From: Flavobacteriales bacterium
GTDB taxonomy: Bacteria > Bacteroidota > Bacteroidia > Flavobacteriales_F > PHOS-HE28
Length of the DNA: 64,000 bases
Assembly: GCA_016710015.1 (NCBI GenBank)
Contig: JADJLR010000002.1
Span: 496,001-560,000 of the forward strand
Reading direction: 5' to 3'
Below are positions 1 to 8,273 of this stretch, one piece after another (within the stretch, counting starts at the first letter, position 1; each line of letters opens with the position of its first letter). The notes beneath the pieces were generated by a model. The model had not been told where the DNA came from, did not search any database, and saw only the letters and a program-made list of their open reading frames with translations. A program made the position numbers and the translations under genes.

Positions 1-1
1 C

Positions 2-2251
2 GGTTTCTTCACCATGCTGGCGCTGTTCGTCCACACCCTTTCACCGAACAAGTACTTGGGCTACTTCGCGTTCATTCTGGTGATCGTACTCAACCTCTTC
101 CTCTGGAGCGGTATCGATGTGGAAAGCAACTTGGTGAAACTCAACGGCTCGCCGGGCATTCGTTTCTCCGATATGGCACGCTTCGGTCCGTTCGTGAAGG
201 GGTGGATCTTCTTCAGGGTGTACTGGTGGGTATTCGGTGCCATGCTCTTGTTCACCGCATTCCTATTCGCTGTGCGCGGCAGGGAGAGTGGGGCGGGTTG
301 GCGCTTGCGCATGGCCGGTACCAAGTTGAAGCAGAATTGGGCGATCGCGCTTCCCATGTTGGCCGGTTGGTTGTTGCTCGGTGCTTGGGGTTACTACAAC
401 ACCAAAGTGCTGAACACCTACAAGACGGGTGACGAGCAAGAAGAACTCCAAGTGCGCTACGAGAAGGACTACAAACGGTTCGAGGGCATTCCACAGCCGC
501 ATTACACTGATCTCGAATTCACCATCGACCTGCAACCGGAGATCCGGATCCTGGATTTTGAAGTGAAGGTCACCACGCGCAATGTGGATGATGTTCCGAT
601 CGATAGCCTTCACCTGAACCTGCCGGACAAGCACGTGATGTTGGAGATACCGGGTGCGGAATTGGTGAAGGATGATGTGGATCTCGACTACCGGATCTAC
701 AAGCTGGATCCACCGCTCGCACCCGGTGCGGAACTGAAGTTCACCGTGAAAGGCACGTACAAAGCGGAAGGCTTCGAGAACTCTGTATCCTTTGTGCAAC
801 TGGTGAACAACGGAACCTTCTTCAACAACATGAACCTGATCCCGGTGATCGGATACTCGGACGGGCAGGAGTTGAGCGACCGCAACGACCGCCGTAAATA
901 CGAGCTTCCGACCAAGGAGCCCATGCAGCCCTTGACCGACGATCCAACCAAACGCATGCACACCTACTTGATGCACAACAGCGACTGGGTGAATGTGCGC
1001 ACCACGATCAGCACAGCACCGGACCAGATCGCCGTGGCTCCCGGCTCGTTGAAGAAGGAATGGCAGGAGAATGGCAGGAATTATTTCCGGTATGAGCTCG
1101 ATCACAAGAGCATGAACTTCTACTCCTTCCTGAGTGCACGCTATGAAGTGGCACGCGAGAAATGGATTCCGCCGCATCCTTCGAGTGACTCAGGGGGCGG
1201 GAGTATCGATGTGGAAGTGTACTACCACAAAGAACACGAGGTGAACGTGCCGCGCATGCTCAACAGCATGAAGAAGGCCTTGACCTACTACACGGAGAAT
1301 TTCGGTCCATACCGCCACAAGCAAGTGCGCATCTTGGAATTCCCGCGTTACTTCAGTTTCGCGCAAGCCTTCCCCGGCACCATGCCGTACAGCGAGAGCA
1401 TCGGCTTTATCACGGATCTTTCCGCAGAGGAGGACATCGACATGGTGTTCTATGTGGTGGCGCACGAGATGGGCCACCAATACTGGGCGCACCAAGTGAT
1501 CGGTGCCGATATGCAAGGGGCCACGTTGTTGAGCGAGAGCATGTCGCAGTACAGTTCTCTGATGGTGATGGAGAAGGAGTATGGACGCGATAAGATGCGC
1601 AAATTCCTGAAGCTTGAAAGCGACAAATACCAACGTGCGCGCGGCGGAGAGACCGAACGCGAACAGCCGATCCTGCATGTGGAGAACCAGGGCTACATCC
1701 ACTACAACAAGGGCAGTGTGGTGCTCTACGGCATGCGTGAATTCATCGGGGAGGACACGTTGAACAAAGCCTTCCGGGCGCTGGTGGATTCTTTCGCATA
1801 CGGCGCTCCACCCTACCCCACTTCACTCGACATGTACCGCGAATTGGAGAAGGTGACCCCGGATAGTCTGACCTATTTGTTGGAGGACCACTTCAAGTAC
1901 ATCACTCTCTACAACAACCGTATGCTCAGCGCTACAGCGAAGAAGGCGGCGGATGCAATGTATGATGTGGCCATGACCTTTACTTGCGAGAAGAACCATG
2001 CTGACAGCCTCGGCAACGACACTAAAGTGCCCATGAACGATTGGATCGATATTGGACTATTGGCCGAAGAGAAGAGCGACAAAGAGGAAGGTGTGATACT
2101 GGTGCAGCAACGCATGCGATTGAAGGACGGCGAGAACACGGTCACACTGCGGAGCAAGGAACTGCCTGTGAAAGCGATGATCGACCCCATGCACTTGTTC
2201 TTCGATCGTGTGCCCGATGATAACGGGAAGGCTGTGGAGGTGAAGGAGTAG
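2..2251 (+). CDS. ABC-permease/M1 aminopeptidase fusion, C-terminal part (5' end outside window)
   Basis: The reading frame is open to the window edge, so the N-terminus is missing; numbering here is from the first Met at 14. Hydrophobic segments lie near residues 18-31, 74-86 and 110-126. They are followed by a soluble gluzincin domain with HEMGH at 484-488 (zinc ligands H484 and H488) and a downstream Glu in LLSES at 508. That spacing is one residue longer than in classical M1 enzymes but resembles Bacteroidota proteins in which an ABC-2 permease is fused to an M1 peptidase. The catalytic domain should be extracytoplasmic and cleave N-terminal residues from peptides. The gene ends with TAG and is convergent with dnaE. 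Family confidence is good; the substrate is unknown. Confidence 0.85.
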   Translation, partial: GFFTMLALFVHTLSPNKYLGYFAFILVIVLNLFLWSGIDVESNLVKLNGSPGIRFSDMARFGPFVKGWIFFRVYWWVFGAMLLFTAFLFAVRGRESGAGWRLRMAGTKLKQNWAIALPMLAGWLLLGAWGYYNTKVLNTYKTGDEQEELQVRYEKDYKRFEGIPQPHYTDLEFTIDLQPEIRILDFEVKVTTRNVDDVPIDSLHLNLPDKHVMLEIPGAELVKDDVDLDYRIYKLDPPLAPGAELKFTVKGTYKAEGFENSVSFVQLVNNGTFFNNMNLIPVIGYSDGQELSDRNDRRKYELPTKEPMQPLTDDPTKRMHTYLMHNSDWVNVRTTISTAPDQIAVAPGSLKKEWQENGRNYFRYELDHKSMNFYSFLSARYEVAREKWIPPHPSSDSGGGSIDVEVYYHKEHEVNVPRMLNSMKKALTYYTENFGPYRHKQVRILEFPRYFSFAQAFPGTMPYSESIGFITDLSAEEDIDMVFYVVAHEMGHQYWAHQVIGADMQGATLLSESMSQYSSLMVMEKEYGRDKMRKFLKLESDKYQRARGGETEREQPILHVENQGYIHYNKGSVVLYGMREFIGEDTLNKAFRALVDSFAYGAPPYPTSLDMYRELEKVTPDSLTYLLEDHFKYITLYNNRMLSATAKKAADAMYDVAMTFTCEKNHADSLGNDTKVPMNDWIDIGLLAEEKSDKEEGVILVQQRMRLKDGENTVTLRSKELPVKAMIDPMHLFFDRVPDDNGKAVEVKE

Positions 2252-2264
2252 GGCCTTTGCACGC

Positions 2265-2307
2265 ATCACTTCTCCCCGTACCGCGGATCCGGCTTCCACG
2301 GTACCCT
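2265..2307 (-). repeat. Degenerate second copy of the dnaE 3' tail
   Basis: On the minus strand this stretch reads VPWKPDPRYGEK followed by a stop. That mirrors the true dnaE C-terminus LPWKVDPRYGEK-stop encoded at 2350-2392, with about 35 of 43 aligned bases identical. The two copies lie 85 bp apart in the same orientation. Only the tail is duplicated, so this is a gene-end remnant and not a gene. Confidence 0.7.
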
Positions 2308-2350
2308 TCGGCTCCGCGTTGCTTCGCTCAGCGTGACACGTTCCATCCGA

Positions 2351-5300
2351 TCACTTCTCTCCATAGCGGGGATCCACTTTCCACGGTAGCTTTTCCACCA
2401 CTTGTGTTCGCAACGAGTAGTGCCCGAACTCTTCTTCCACGTAGCCTTTCAGGATGTACACGCCACGCCCACGGAAGGGATACTGCGCGGCCACCGAAGG
2501 GAATTGCGTGCTGTCCCAGAAATCGCCCGCCGGATCGATGAAGGAGCCGAAGCTCATGTACGAGCCGCTGTTCGTGGTGGTGGTCTTCACGTGGATCATG
2601 TAGCCGAGCATGGTTACGTGCTTGCCTTTGTGGGCGGGCATTTGGTGGGCTGATATGGTTGGGGGTTGAGAGTTGAGGGTTGAACGTTGAGGGTTGTCGC
2701 CACCGCTCACCTTGCCCATCAAACGTCCATCGCGCCCTACCATTGGGAACCGGTTTCCAATAGCGGGCACTTGATCGACCAAGGTGAACGGATCGCGCAA
2801 GGGGAAGCCGAGCAGTTCCAACTCATCGTAGGCATCGGCGAGTGGGTAGTGCTTCAGTTCGGGCAACTTGGGTTCTTCGACCTTGGTGATGAAGAGGTCG
2901 CCGTCCGTGGATGCGTTCGATGGTCCCCGATGCATCAGGGTGAGGTCCCAGAGCAGGCCCGGTTTGCTCTTTCCGGTGAAGCGCAAGGCCCCCACACGGA
3001 TGAGGGTGCGCGCCTGTTCCACATGCAAGGGCACACGGCGGATCAGGTCCTGCAGATCGATGAACGGTCCGTTGCGTTTGCGTTCGATCAGGATAAGCTG
3101 CACCGTTTCGGAGTTCAGACTTTTCACGTTCTCCAGACCGAGGAAAATGCAGTTGTCGGTTGTCGGTTCATCCGTCGCACGAGTCGCGCGCGAGGCCTGT
3201 GCGACCGACCCACCGACATCCGACAACCGATCACCCCCTTTCACCAACGAGCACAGCCCCTCGCTCCTGTTCACGCACGGCGCCTCGATCACCGCTCCCG
3301 CCCGTTTCGCCTCGTGCAGGTAGAACTCCGTGCGGTAGAACCCGCCGAAGTTGTTCGCCACGGCCACCATGAACTCCAACGGGTAGTGCGCCTTCAGATA
3401 CAGGCTCTGGTAGCTCTCCACGGCGTAGCTCGCGCTGTGACCTTTTGCGAAACTGAAGCTGGCGAAACTCTCGATCTGCCGCCATACCTCTTCCGGCTGT
3501 CCTGCGGGATAGCCCTTCGTGCTACAATTCGCAAAGAACTTCTTCTGCACCAATTTGAATTCCGGACGATCGCGGTAGCGGATGTTCATGCCCCGACGCA
3601 CCTGGTCCGCGTCCTCCAGATCGAGGCCCGCGTACTGGCTCACCACGCGCAACACATCTTCCTGGTACACCATAACACCGTAGGTCTCTGGCATGATGTC
3701 GTACAACTCCTTCGGCGCCTGCTTGCGACGCTCCAGGTCGTTGTGGCGCAATAGGTATTCGCGCATCATGCCGCTCTCCGCCACACCCGGACGAATGATG
3801 CTGCTCGCCGCCACCAGTCCGAGGTAATCATCCACCTTCAGCTTCTTCAGCAGCATGCGCATGGCCGGGCTTTCCACGTAGAAACAGCCGATGGTGTTGC
3901 CCGCACGGATCAGCGCTTTGATCTTCGGATCGTTCTTGAATTGATCGATGGCGTGGATGTCGACCGCCTGTTGGCGTAATTCAGAATTTTGAATGAAGAA
4001 TGAAGAATTTAGAACTGAATGCGCACTACTAGCGAGCGCAGTGTTACTTTCTCGTTCCGGTTCTGCAACGATGCTACTACGGTCGGTGCCAGTTGCACAA
4101 TGCTTGGTGAGGACCGTTCTACATTCTTCATTCTGCATTCTACATTCTACATTCCCTTTTGGGCCATTCACCATCTCCACTGCATCCCGTATATGTCCCA
4201 GCCCGCGCTGGCTCAACAGATCGAACTTGTGCAGGCCGAGATCCTCGCATTCCAACATGCTGATCTGCGTAACGGGAAAGCCCTTCGGCGGACGATGCAA
4301 CGCGGTGTAGTGCGTCACCGGTTTGTCCGTGATGACGATGCCGCCCGCGTGGATGCCGAAATGGTGCGGCATGCCGATGAGCAATTTGCCGTACCGGATC
4401 ACCGCTTGCGCCACCTTGTCCAGATCGGCGCTGGTGGCGTGCTTGCTGGGGCGACCGCGTGCATAGTAACCATGGCTGCCCTCGCTCAGCGCATCGATCT
4501 CTTCCGGCGGTAAGCCCACGGCTTTACCCAACTCGCGGATGGCACCGCGCCATTGGAAGGTGGTGTACGTGGCGATCTGCGCCGCGTGGATACTACTTGC
4601 TCCAGCACCCTGAGCAGAGCCGATGGGGCCGTTGTACTTGTCGAACACATAGCGGTACACTTCGTCGCGGTCCTTCCAACTGAAGTCGATGTCAAAGTCG
4701 GGTGGTTTCTTGCGTGCTGTGCTGATGAAGCGCTCGAAGTAGAGGTCCAGTTCGATCGGATCCACATCGGTGATGCCCAAGCAGTACGCGACCAAGCTGT
4801 TGGCACCACTACCGCGCCCCACATGGAAGTAGCCCTTGCTGCGTGCGAACCGAACGATGTCCTGATTGATGAGGAAGTAGCTGATGAAACCCATGCGCTC
4901 GATCACATCCAGCTCGTGGTGCATACGCGCCATCACCTTCGGTTCCGCGTTCGGGTAGCGGTAGCGCAGGCCCACCAAGGTGTCGCTGTGCAGTCGCTCG
5001 CGGTCCAGTGCTTCGCTCGTACCAAAGACCTTGCGTGTCTTGTCGCTACCGTCGAATGCGATGCTGCATTGCTCCAACAACCACTCGGTGTTCCGCACCA
5101 ACTGCGGAAAGTCCTGATACATGTGCCGCACTTCCTCTTCACTGCGGAAGACCTCCTCCGGTTCGGCGACCTCTTCGGGCGGCACCATGCTCACCACCGT
5201 GTTCTTCGCCATGGTGCGCAGCAAGCGGTGCGTGTTGTGGTCGCGCTTGTGGCGGAAGGTGACGGGCAACAAGGCCACAAGATCCTGCGTGCGCTTCGAC

Positions 5301-5728
5301 CACGGACTGAATGGCAGGCGCGTGAGGTCGCGCGGGGCGATGCCGATGCGTTCATTCGGACGCAACATCGCAGGCGCACCTCCGAACGGATAGATGAAGA
5401 AGGCATCCGCGAGTTCGGGTGCGCGAGCGGGCAAGGCCGCGTCATCCAACAAAAGCGAGCTCAGCAATTCGTTCAGCTGCTGGAAGCCTTCGTTGTTCTT
5501 CGCAATGCCGATGTACAACAACCGCGCACCGCGACGGAACTCGATGCCTGCGACCGGCCGCACCTCGAACCGATGTGCATCGCGCACGAAGTCCGGTATG
5601 CCCGAGGTGCAGTTGATGTCCGTGAGCGCGAGCGTGCGCACGCCTGCTTTCTGCGCTTCTTCCAAGAGCGCTTCGGGTTTCATCACCCCGTACTGGAAAC
5701 TGAACCAACTGTGTGCGTTGAGGAACAT
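2351..5728 (-). CDS. dnaE: DNA polymerase III alpha subunit, short-type DnaE
   Basis: Replicative or damage-response DNA polymerase catalytic subunit of 1125 aa. The start is placed at the ATG at 5728 because MFLNAHSWFSFQYG matches the usual opening of the PHP domain; an ATG five codons upstream is also open. The PHP domain fills about the first 200 residues. The C-family polymerase core contains PPDFDIDF at 342-349 with the catalytic aspartates. The length fits the shorter second DnaE of Bacteroidota, which is often linked to mutagenic repair, but no imuB or dinB lies beside it here. Three repeat-derived segments are translated in frame at about residues 524-583, 832-859 and 1010-1021, and all appear to sit between conserved blocks. 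Despite these inserts the frame is fully open. Confidence 0.92.
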   Translation of the reverse strand: MFLNAHSWFSFQYGVMKPEALLEEAQKAGVRTLALTDINCTSGIPDFVRDAHRFEVRPVAGIEFRRGARLLYIGIAKNNEGFQQLNELLSSLLLDDAALPARAPELADAFFIYPFGGAPAMLRPNERIGIAPRDLTRLPFSPWSKRTQDLVALLPVTFRHKRDHNTHRLLRTMAKNTVVSMVPPEEVAEPEEVFRSEEEVRHMYQDFPQLVRNTEWLLEQCSIAFDGSDKTRKVFGTSEALDRERLHSDTLVGLRYRYPNAEPKVMARMHHELDVIERMGFISYFLINQDIVRFARSKGYFHVGRGSGANSLVAYCLGITDVDPIELDLYFERFISTARKKPPDFDIDFSWKDRDEVYRYVFDKYNGPIGSAQGAGASSIHAAQIATYTTFQWRGAIRELGKAVGLPPEEIDALSEGSHGYYARGRPSKHATSADLDKVAQAVIRYGKLLIGMPHHFGIHAGGIVITDKPVTHYTALHRPPKGFPVTQISMLECEDLGLHKFDLLSQRGLGHIRDAVEMVNGPKGNVECRMQNEECRTVLTKHCATGTDRSSIVAEPERESNTALASSAHSVLNSSFFIQNSELRQQAVDIHAIDQFKNDPKIKALIRAGNTIGCFYVESPAMRMLLKKLKVDDYLGLVAASSIIRPGVAESGMMREYLLRHNDLERRKQAPKELYDIMPETYGVMVYQEDVLRVVSQYAGLDLEDADQVRRGMNIRYRDRPEFKLVQKKFFANCSTKGYPAGQPEEVWRQIESFASFSFAKGHSASYAVESYQSLYLKAHYPLEFMVAVANNFGGFYRTEFYLHEAKRAGAVIEAPCVNRSEGLCSLVKGGDRLSDVGGSVAQASRATRATDEPTTDNCIFLGLENVKSLNSETVQLILIERKRNGPFIDLQDLIRRVPLHVEQARTLIRVGALRFTGKSKPGLLWDLTLMHRGPSNASTDGDLFITKVEEPKLPELKHYPLADAYDELELLGFPLRDPFTLVDQVPAIGNRFPMVGRDGRLMGKVSGGDNPQRSTLNSQPPTISAHQMPAHKGKHVTMLGYMIHVKTTTTNSGSYMSFGSFIDPAGDFWDSTQFPSVAAQYPFRGRGVYILKGYVEEEFGHYSLRTQVVEKLPWKVDPRYGEK
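2664..2698. repeat. Heptamer-period element H1 inside dnaE
   Basis: Five consecutive 7-base units of pattern NGTTGAN or NGTTGTC run without interruption. They are translated in the dnaE frame as part of a Gln/Ser/Pro-rich linker near residue 1015. No facing inverted arm is visible. Confidence 0.75.
3151..3233. repeat. Heptamer-period inverted element H2 inside dnaE
   Basis: The left arm starts with heptamers AGTTGTC and GGTTGTC. The right arm carries the complement, with CCGA cores at 3205, 3213, 3220 and 3227. The arms close on GTCGCAC/GTGCGAC around a GC-rich centre, so the element can form a hairpin. It is translated in frame within dnaE at about residues 832-859. Confidence 0.75.
3979..4155. 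repeat. Heptamer-period inverted element H3 inside dnaE
   Basis: The left arm (3979-4020) is a run of heptamers such as ATGAAGA. The right arm (4121-4155) is five heptamers of pattern NCATTCN, the complementary motif. About 100 bp of non-repetitive sequence lies between. The whole unit is translated in frame as a low-complexity insert of about 60 residues in DnaE, just before the conserved segment AVDIHAIDQFK. Confidence 0.8.
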
Positions 5729-5825
5729 CGCGGATCGACACATTTCACGTCGATCTGTCGATCATAAGTTAAGCGATCCATGCTTTTCTTCTTGCCGATC
5801 AGCATGAGACCAGACAACCGAAGCC

Positions 5826-5833
5826 TACGTTTG
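5826..5833 (+). promoter_or_regulatory. Possible Bacteroidota -7 box for the cupredoxin gene
   Basis: TACGTTTG matches the TAnnTTTG -7 consensus, 56 bp upstream of the ATG at 5890. No well-placed -33 TTG was found, so support rests on the -7 box alone. Confidence 0.4.
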
Positions 5834-5889
5834 GGGGTCATGTGCCCTACGGCTTCAATCCACCACAACCAAAACCTAACGACAATCCC

Positions 5890-6477
5890 ATGAGAATACT
5901 CTCCACATTGATCCTTTCCGCGATCTCCATCGGTGTATTTGCCCAAACCATCGATCAGGTCGGTTTCAGCTTTAGCCCTGCTGTCCTCGCCGTGGACGCA
6001 GGCCAGACCATTATGATCACGATCGGTTCGCCCCACACCTTCACGGAGGTCACCGAGGAGATCTGGAATGCGAATGGTAACACACCCAATGGTGGATTCA
6101 ACTTCAACGCCGGAACGCACGAGCTTACACTGAACACACCAGGCACCTATTACTATGTCTGCATTCCTCATTCCAACTCAGGCATGAAGGGGCAGATCAT
6201 CGTGCTTGACGGAAGCGGAATGGCCGAAAGGCCGACCAACGCCAGCCTAGGTTTATTCCCGAACCCGGCGAACAACGTGGTGCGGATCACTACCGCGCAA
6301 GAGGAAGCCCGGATGGTCACACTCATCGATGTACAGGGTCGCGAGGTGCTGCACCAGCAACTCAACGGTCTCACGAGCTTGGACATTTCCGGACTGGAAC
6401 AAGGCAACTACGTTGTAGTTCTCACGAACACATCCCGCACCATTCTTGCTCGTGAGCGGCTCACCATCGCGCACTGA
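5890..6477 (+). CDS. Secreted plastocyanin/azurin-like cupredoxin with T9SS tail
   Basis: Predicted type-1 copper protein of 195 aa. The start at 5890 opens a signal peptide (MRILSTLILSAISIGVFAQ); longer upstream frames lack one. The cupredoxin domain covers about residues 20-110. Its ligand set H49, C91, H94 and M99 is visible in GSPHTF and YVCIPHSNSGM, as expected for a blue copper site. The C-terminal 75 residues show the T9SS sorting signature (LFPNPANN, IDVQGREV, LEQGNYVVVL). It probably shuttles electrons at the cell surface or outside; its partner is not evident. A strong terminator follows directly, so the gene is likely monocistronic. Confidence 0.88.
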   Translation: MRILSTLILSAISIGVFAQTIDQVGFSFSPAVLAVDAGQTIMITIGSPHTFTEVTEEIWNANGNTPNGGFNFNAGTHELTLNTPGTYYYVCIPHSNSGMKGQIIVLDGSGMAERPTNASLGLFPNPANNVVRITTAQEEARMVTLIDVQGREVLHQQLNGLTSLDISGLEQGNYVVVLTNTSRTILARERLTIAH

Positions 6478-6490
6478 CACGGACCCCTCT

Positions 6491-6530
6491 GCAAAGGCAC
6501 TGCTCCCAAAAAGCAGTGCCTTTGCTTTTC
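6491..6530 (+). terminator. Rho-independent terminator after the cupredoxin gene
   Basis: A 14-bp perfect stem (GCAAAGGCACTGCT with its complement), a 7-base loop and the T-rich tail GCTTTTC. It lies 13 bp past the stop codon. Confidence 0.85.
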
Positions 6531-6627
6531 CCTTCCCACTGTACAACCTACAGGAATGAAAGCCGCATGAACTTCCGTCCATGCGGCCTTCTTTACGCGG
6601 GGCACACCACCAACGCCCTACGAACGA

Positions 6628-7995
6628 TCAGTTCCGGTACTTCACCGCGCCTTGTGCCAACAGGTGCTCGATGTCGTTGTTCACGCTCAGGATCAGCAGC
6701 GAAGTGGCAGTGCAGAACACCGGGCTGGTAATGCAGTGGTGGCCGTTCCAACTGCCGTCCTGGTTCTGTATGCTCACCAAACGGCCCGTGGTCTGCTGGT
6801 ACCAGTTCTTCCAACCGTCGTCCTTGCCGATCACCAAGGCTTCGCCGGTCTGCAAGAAGCTCAGGAACTCCTCGCCGCCGTTGTTGCCGAATCCGCTGAT
6901 CACGCGTTCGTCCTGCGCCTGTTGCTTGGCACTGTTGTACACGTTGTAGGCGGTGTTCAGCTTCTCCGCCTCGCTGCGCGTGTAGCCCACCTCCTCCAAG
7001 GTCTCCACGCTCACGGGCGCGTCCTTTTTCACCTTGCCGGACTTGCGTGCCTGCACTACCACCTCGCTCACTTCGCGCGCTTCCATTGCACTGCTGCGGC
7101 TACTGCCACTAACGGCGTACAGCGTTACCCCAGCAGCTCGGTCGGTGGCCACACCACCGGTGCCCACATCGAAGTTGGCCTTCTGGTAATCCCGCGCCAG
7201 GTCCAAGGACTCATCGTCCACCTCGGCACCTTGCGCCTTTGCGGATTCCAAGGCGTTGGCCGCAAACGATGATTGCAGCACACCGGCCCAGCCATCGCCC
7301 TGCACGCTGCCATCGCTCTGTTGCGAACGTTGTATCATGGCCACGCAGGTGTTCAGTGCACGCATGCAGCGCAGCTTCATCGGGTGCTGCTCGCTCAACT
7401 TCGCCACCAGGTTCGAGAAGTATTGTGCCGTAAGTGCCACGTCGATATTCGCACCCAGCTTCGATTGGATCTGCGTGCCTTGCAGCGCGGTTATGTTGAT
7501 CGCACCCTTCGGCGATCCTTCCACCTGACCCAGCAGATATTCCGTGGCCTTCTTCAAGGTGGCGGAATGCTCGCCGTTCTCCAAGGTGTTCCCCATGCGC
7601 AGCAGCGCCATGCCCACCATGCTGGTGGTCGCGGGATCGGCGCTTACCGCGTGCGGATCAATGATATCCTGCCGAGCGTGGGTGCCCGAACCGAAGCCGC
7701 CATTGTTGGCCTGCGCCTTCACCAACCACGCCAAGCCACGCTCTTCACTGAGCAGCACCGGGCCCGGCGTGGCCAGCACGAAACTGCTGTCGAGGCCCTC
7801 CCCTTCGTAGATCGTTTTGAACACGCAGCCCTTGGCCGGTGGCTGTACATGCTGCGCCGCCAGTTCGGGATCTGCCGCTGGCACGTGGCACATCGGTTCC
7901 TGCGCCGTACTCCGCGCCTGACGGAAGGATACGAACAACACGATGGCGAAGGTCGCCGTGAGCAGTGCGATGGGAATGAACGAATTCCTTTTCAT
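6628..7995 (-). CDS. Secreted alpha/alpha-toroid (prenyltransferase/squalene-oxidase repeat-like) protein
   Basis: A 455-aa protein starting at the ATG at 7995 (MKRNSFIPIALLTATFAIVL), which gives a clean signal peptide or N-terminal anchor; the frame is open further upstream but that part runs through integrase debris. Repeats such as GLAWLVKAQANNGGFGSG, CVAMIQRSQQSDGSV and LVSIQNQDGSWNGHH resemble the QxxDGSW motifs of alpha/alpha toroids (squalene cyclase and prenyltransferase beta fold). The catalytic DXDD of squalene-hopene cyclases is not seen, so an enzymatic cyclase role is unlikely. A paired-cysteine binding or scaffold function outside the cytoplasm is an inference. The gene is isolated between convergent neighbours. 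Confidence 0.7.
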   Translation of the reverse strand: MKRNSFIPIALLTATFAIVLFVSFRQARSTAQEPMCHVPAADPELAAQHVQPPAKGCVFKTIYEGEGLDSSFVLATPGPVLLSEERGLAWLVKAQANNGGFGSGTHARQDIIDPHAVSADPATTSMVGMALLRMGNTLENGEHSATLKKATEYLLGQVEGSPKGAINITALQGTQIQSKLGANIDVALTAQYFSNLVAKLSEQHPMKLRCMRALNTCVAMIQRSQQSDGSVQGDGWAGVLQSSFAANALESAKAQGAEVDDESLDLARDYQKANFDVGTGGVATDRAAGVTLYAVSGSSRSSAMEAREVSEVVVQARKSGKVKKDAPVSVETLEEVGYTRSEAEKLNTAYNVYNSAKQQAQDERVISGFGNNGGEEFLSFLQTGEALVIGKDDGWKNWYQQTTGRLVSIQNQDGSWNGHHCITSPVFCTATSLLILSVNNDIEHLLAQGAVKYRN

Positions 7996-8055
7996 GATCG
8001 TAGGTGTTAGGGTTTCTCTTCTATTGGATGCACGATCCCATCCAATTACATGATC

Positions 8056-8103
8056 CAGTACACGCCATTCGGTAACTGGTTCGATCGAACGAAGGATATT
8101 GGA
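8056..8103. repeat. 48-bp dispersed repeat, copy A
   Basis: 46 of 48 bases are identical to 10753-10800. It contains the perfect 12-base palindrome GTTCGATCGAAC. Copy A directly precedes the integrase remnant. Confidence 0.85.
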
Positions 8104-8106
8104 TCG

Positions 8107-8226
8107 CTTACCTTGCATTGTCCGCACCAGAGCTTCGCAACTCATCTGGAGCACGGCACGGACATTCGATACATACAAGAAATGCTTGGGCATGCAAGCA
8201 CCAAAGCGCATCTTAAAACAAAGTTG
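8107..8226 (+). pseudogene. Remnant of a tyrosine recombinase (Xer/phage-type integrase) C-terminus
   Basis: The translation shows SFATHLEHGTDIRYIQEMLG followed by HASTK. This is the diagnostic stretch between the catalytic HxxR and the second His (LGH) of tyrosine recombinases. The conserved Arg of HxxR is replaced, the nucleophilic Tyr segment is absent, and no upstream catalytic core is present. It is a decayed fragment and implies a past mobile element here. Confidence 0.8.
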
Positions 8227-8273
8227 ACGGCTAGGAACATGGTGCACGCGTGCTTCGCGAAACACTTAGCATC

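Noticed and set aside
263..1177. 304-codon minus-strand frame opposite the first M1 peptidase
   Set aside because: Antisense shadow of a coding sequence with an intact zinc motif.
4553..5767. 404-codon plus-strand frame opposite dnaE
   Set aside because: Antisense shadow of a well-recognised polymerase; no motifs and a His/Arg/Val-rich composition typical of such shadows.
6628..8265. Long version of the alpha-toroid gene starting at 8265
   Set aside because: The added N-terminus translates integrase debris and the 48-bp repeat in reverse; the ATG at 7995 gives a proper signal peptide.
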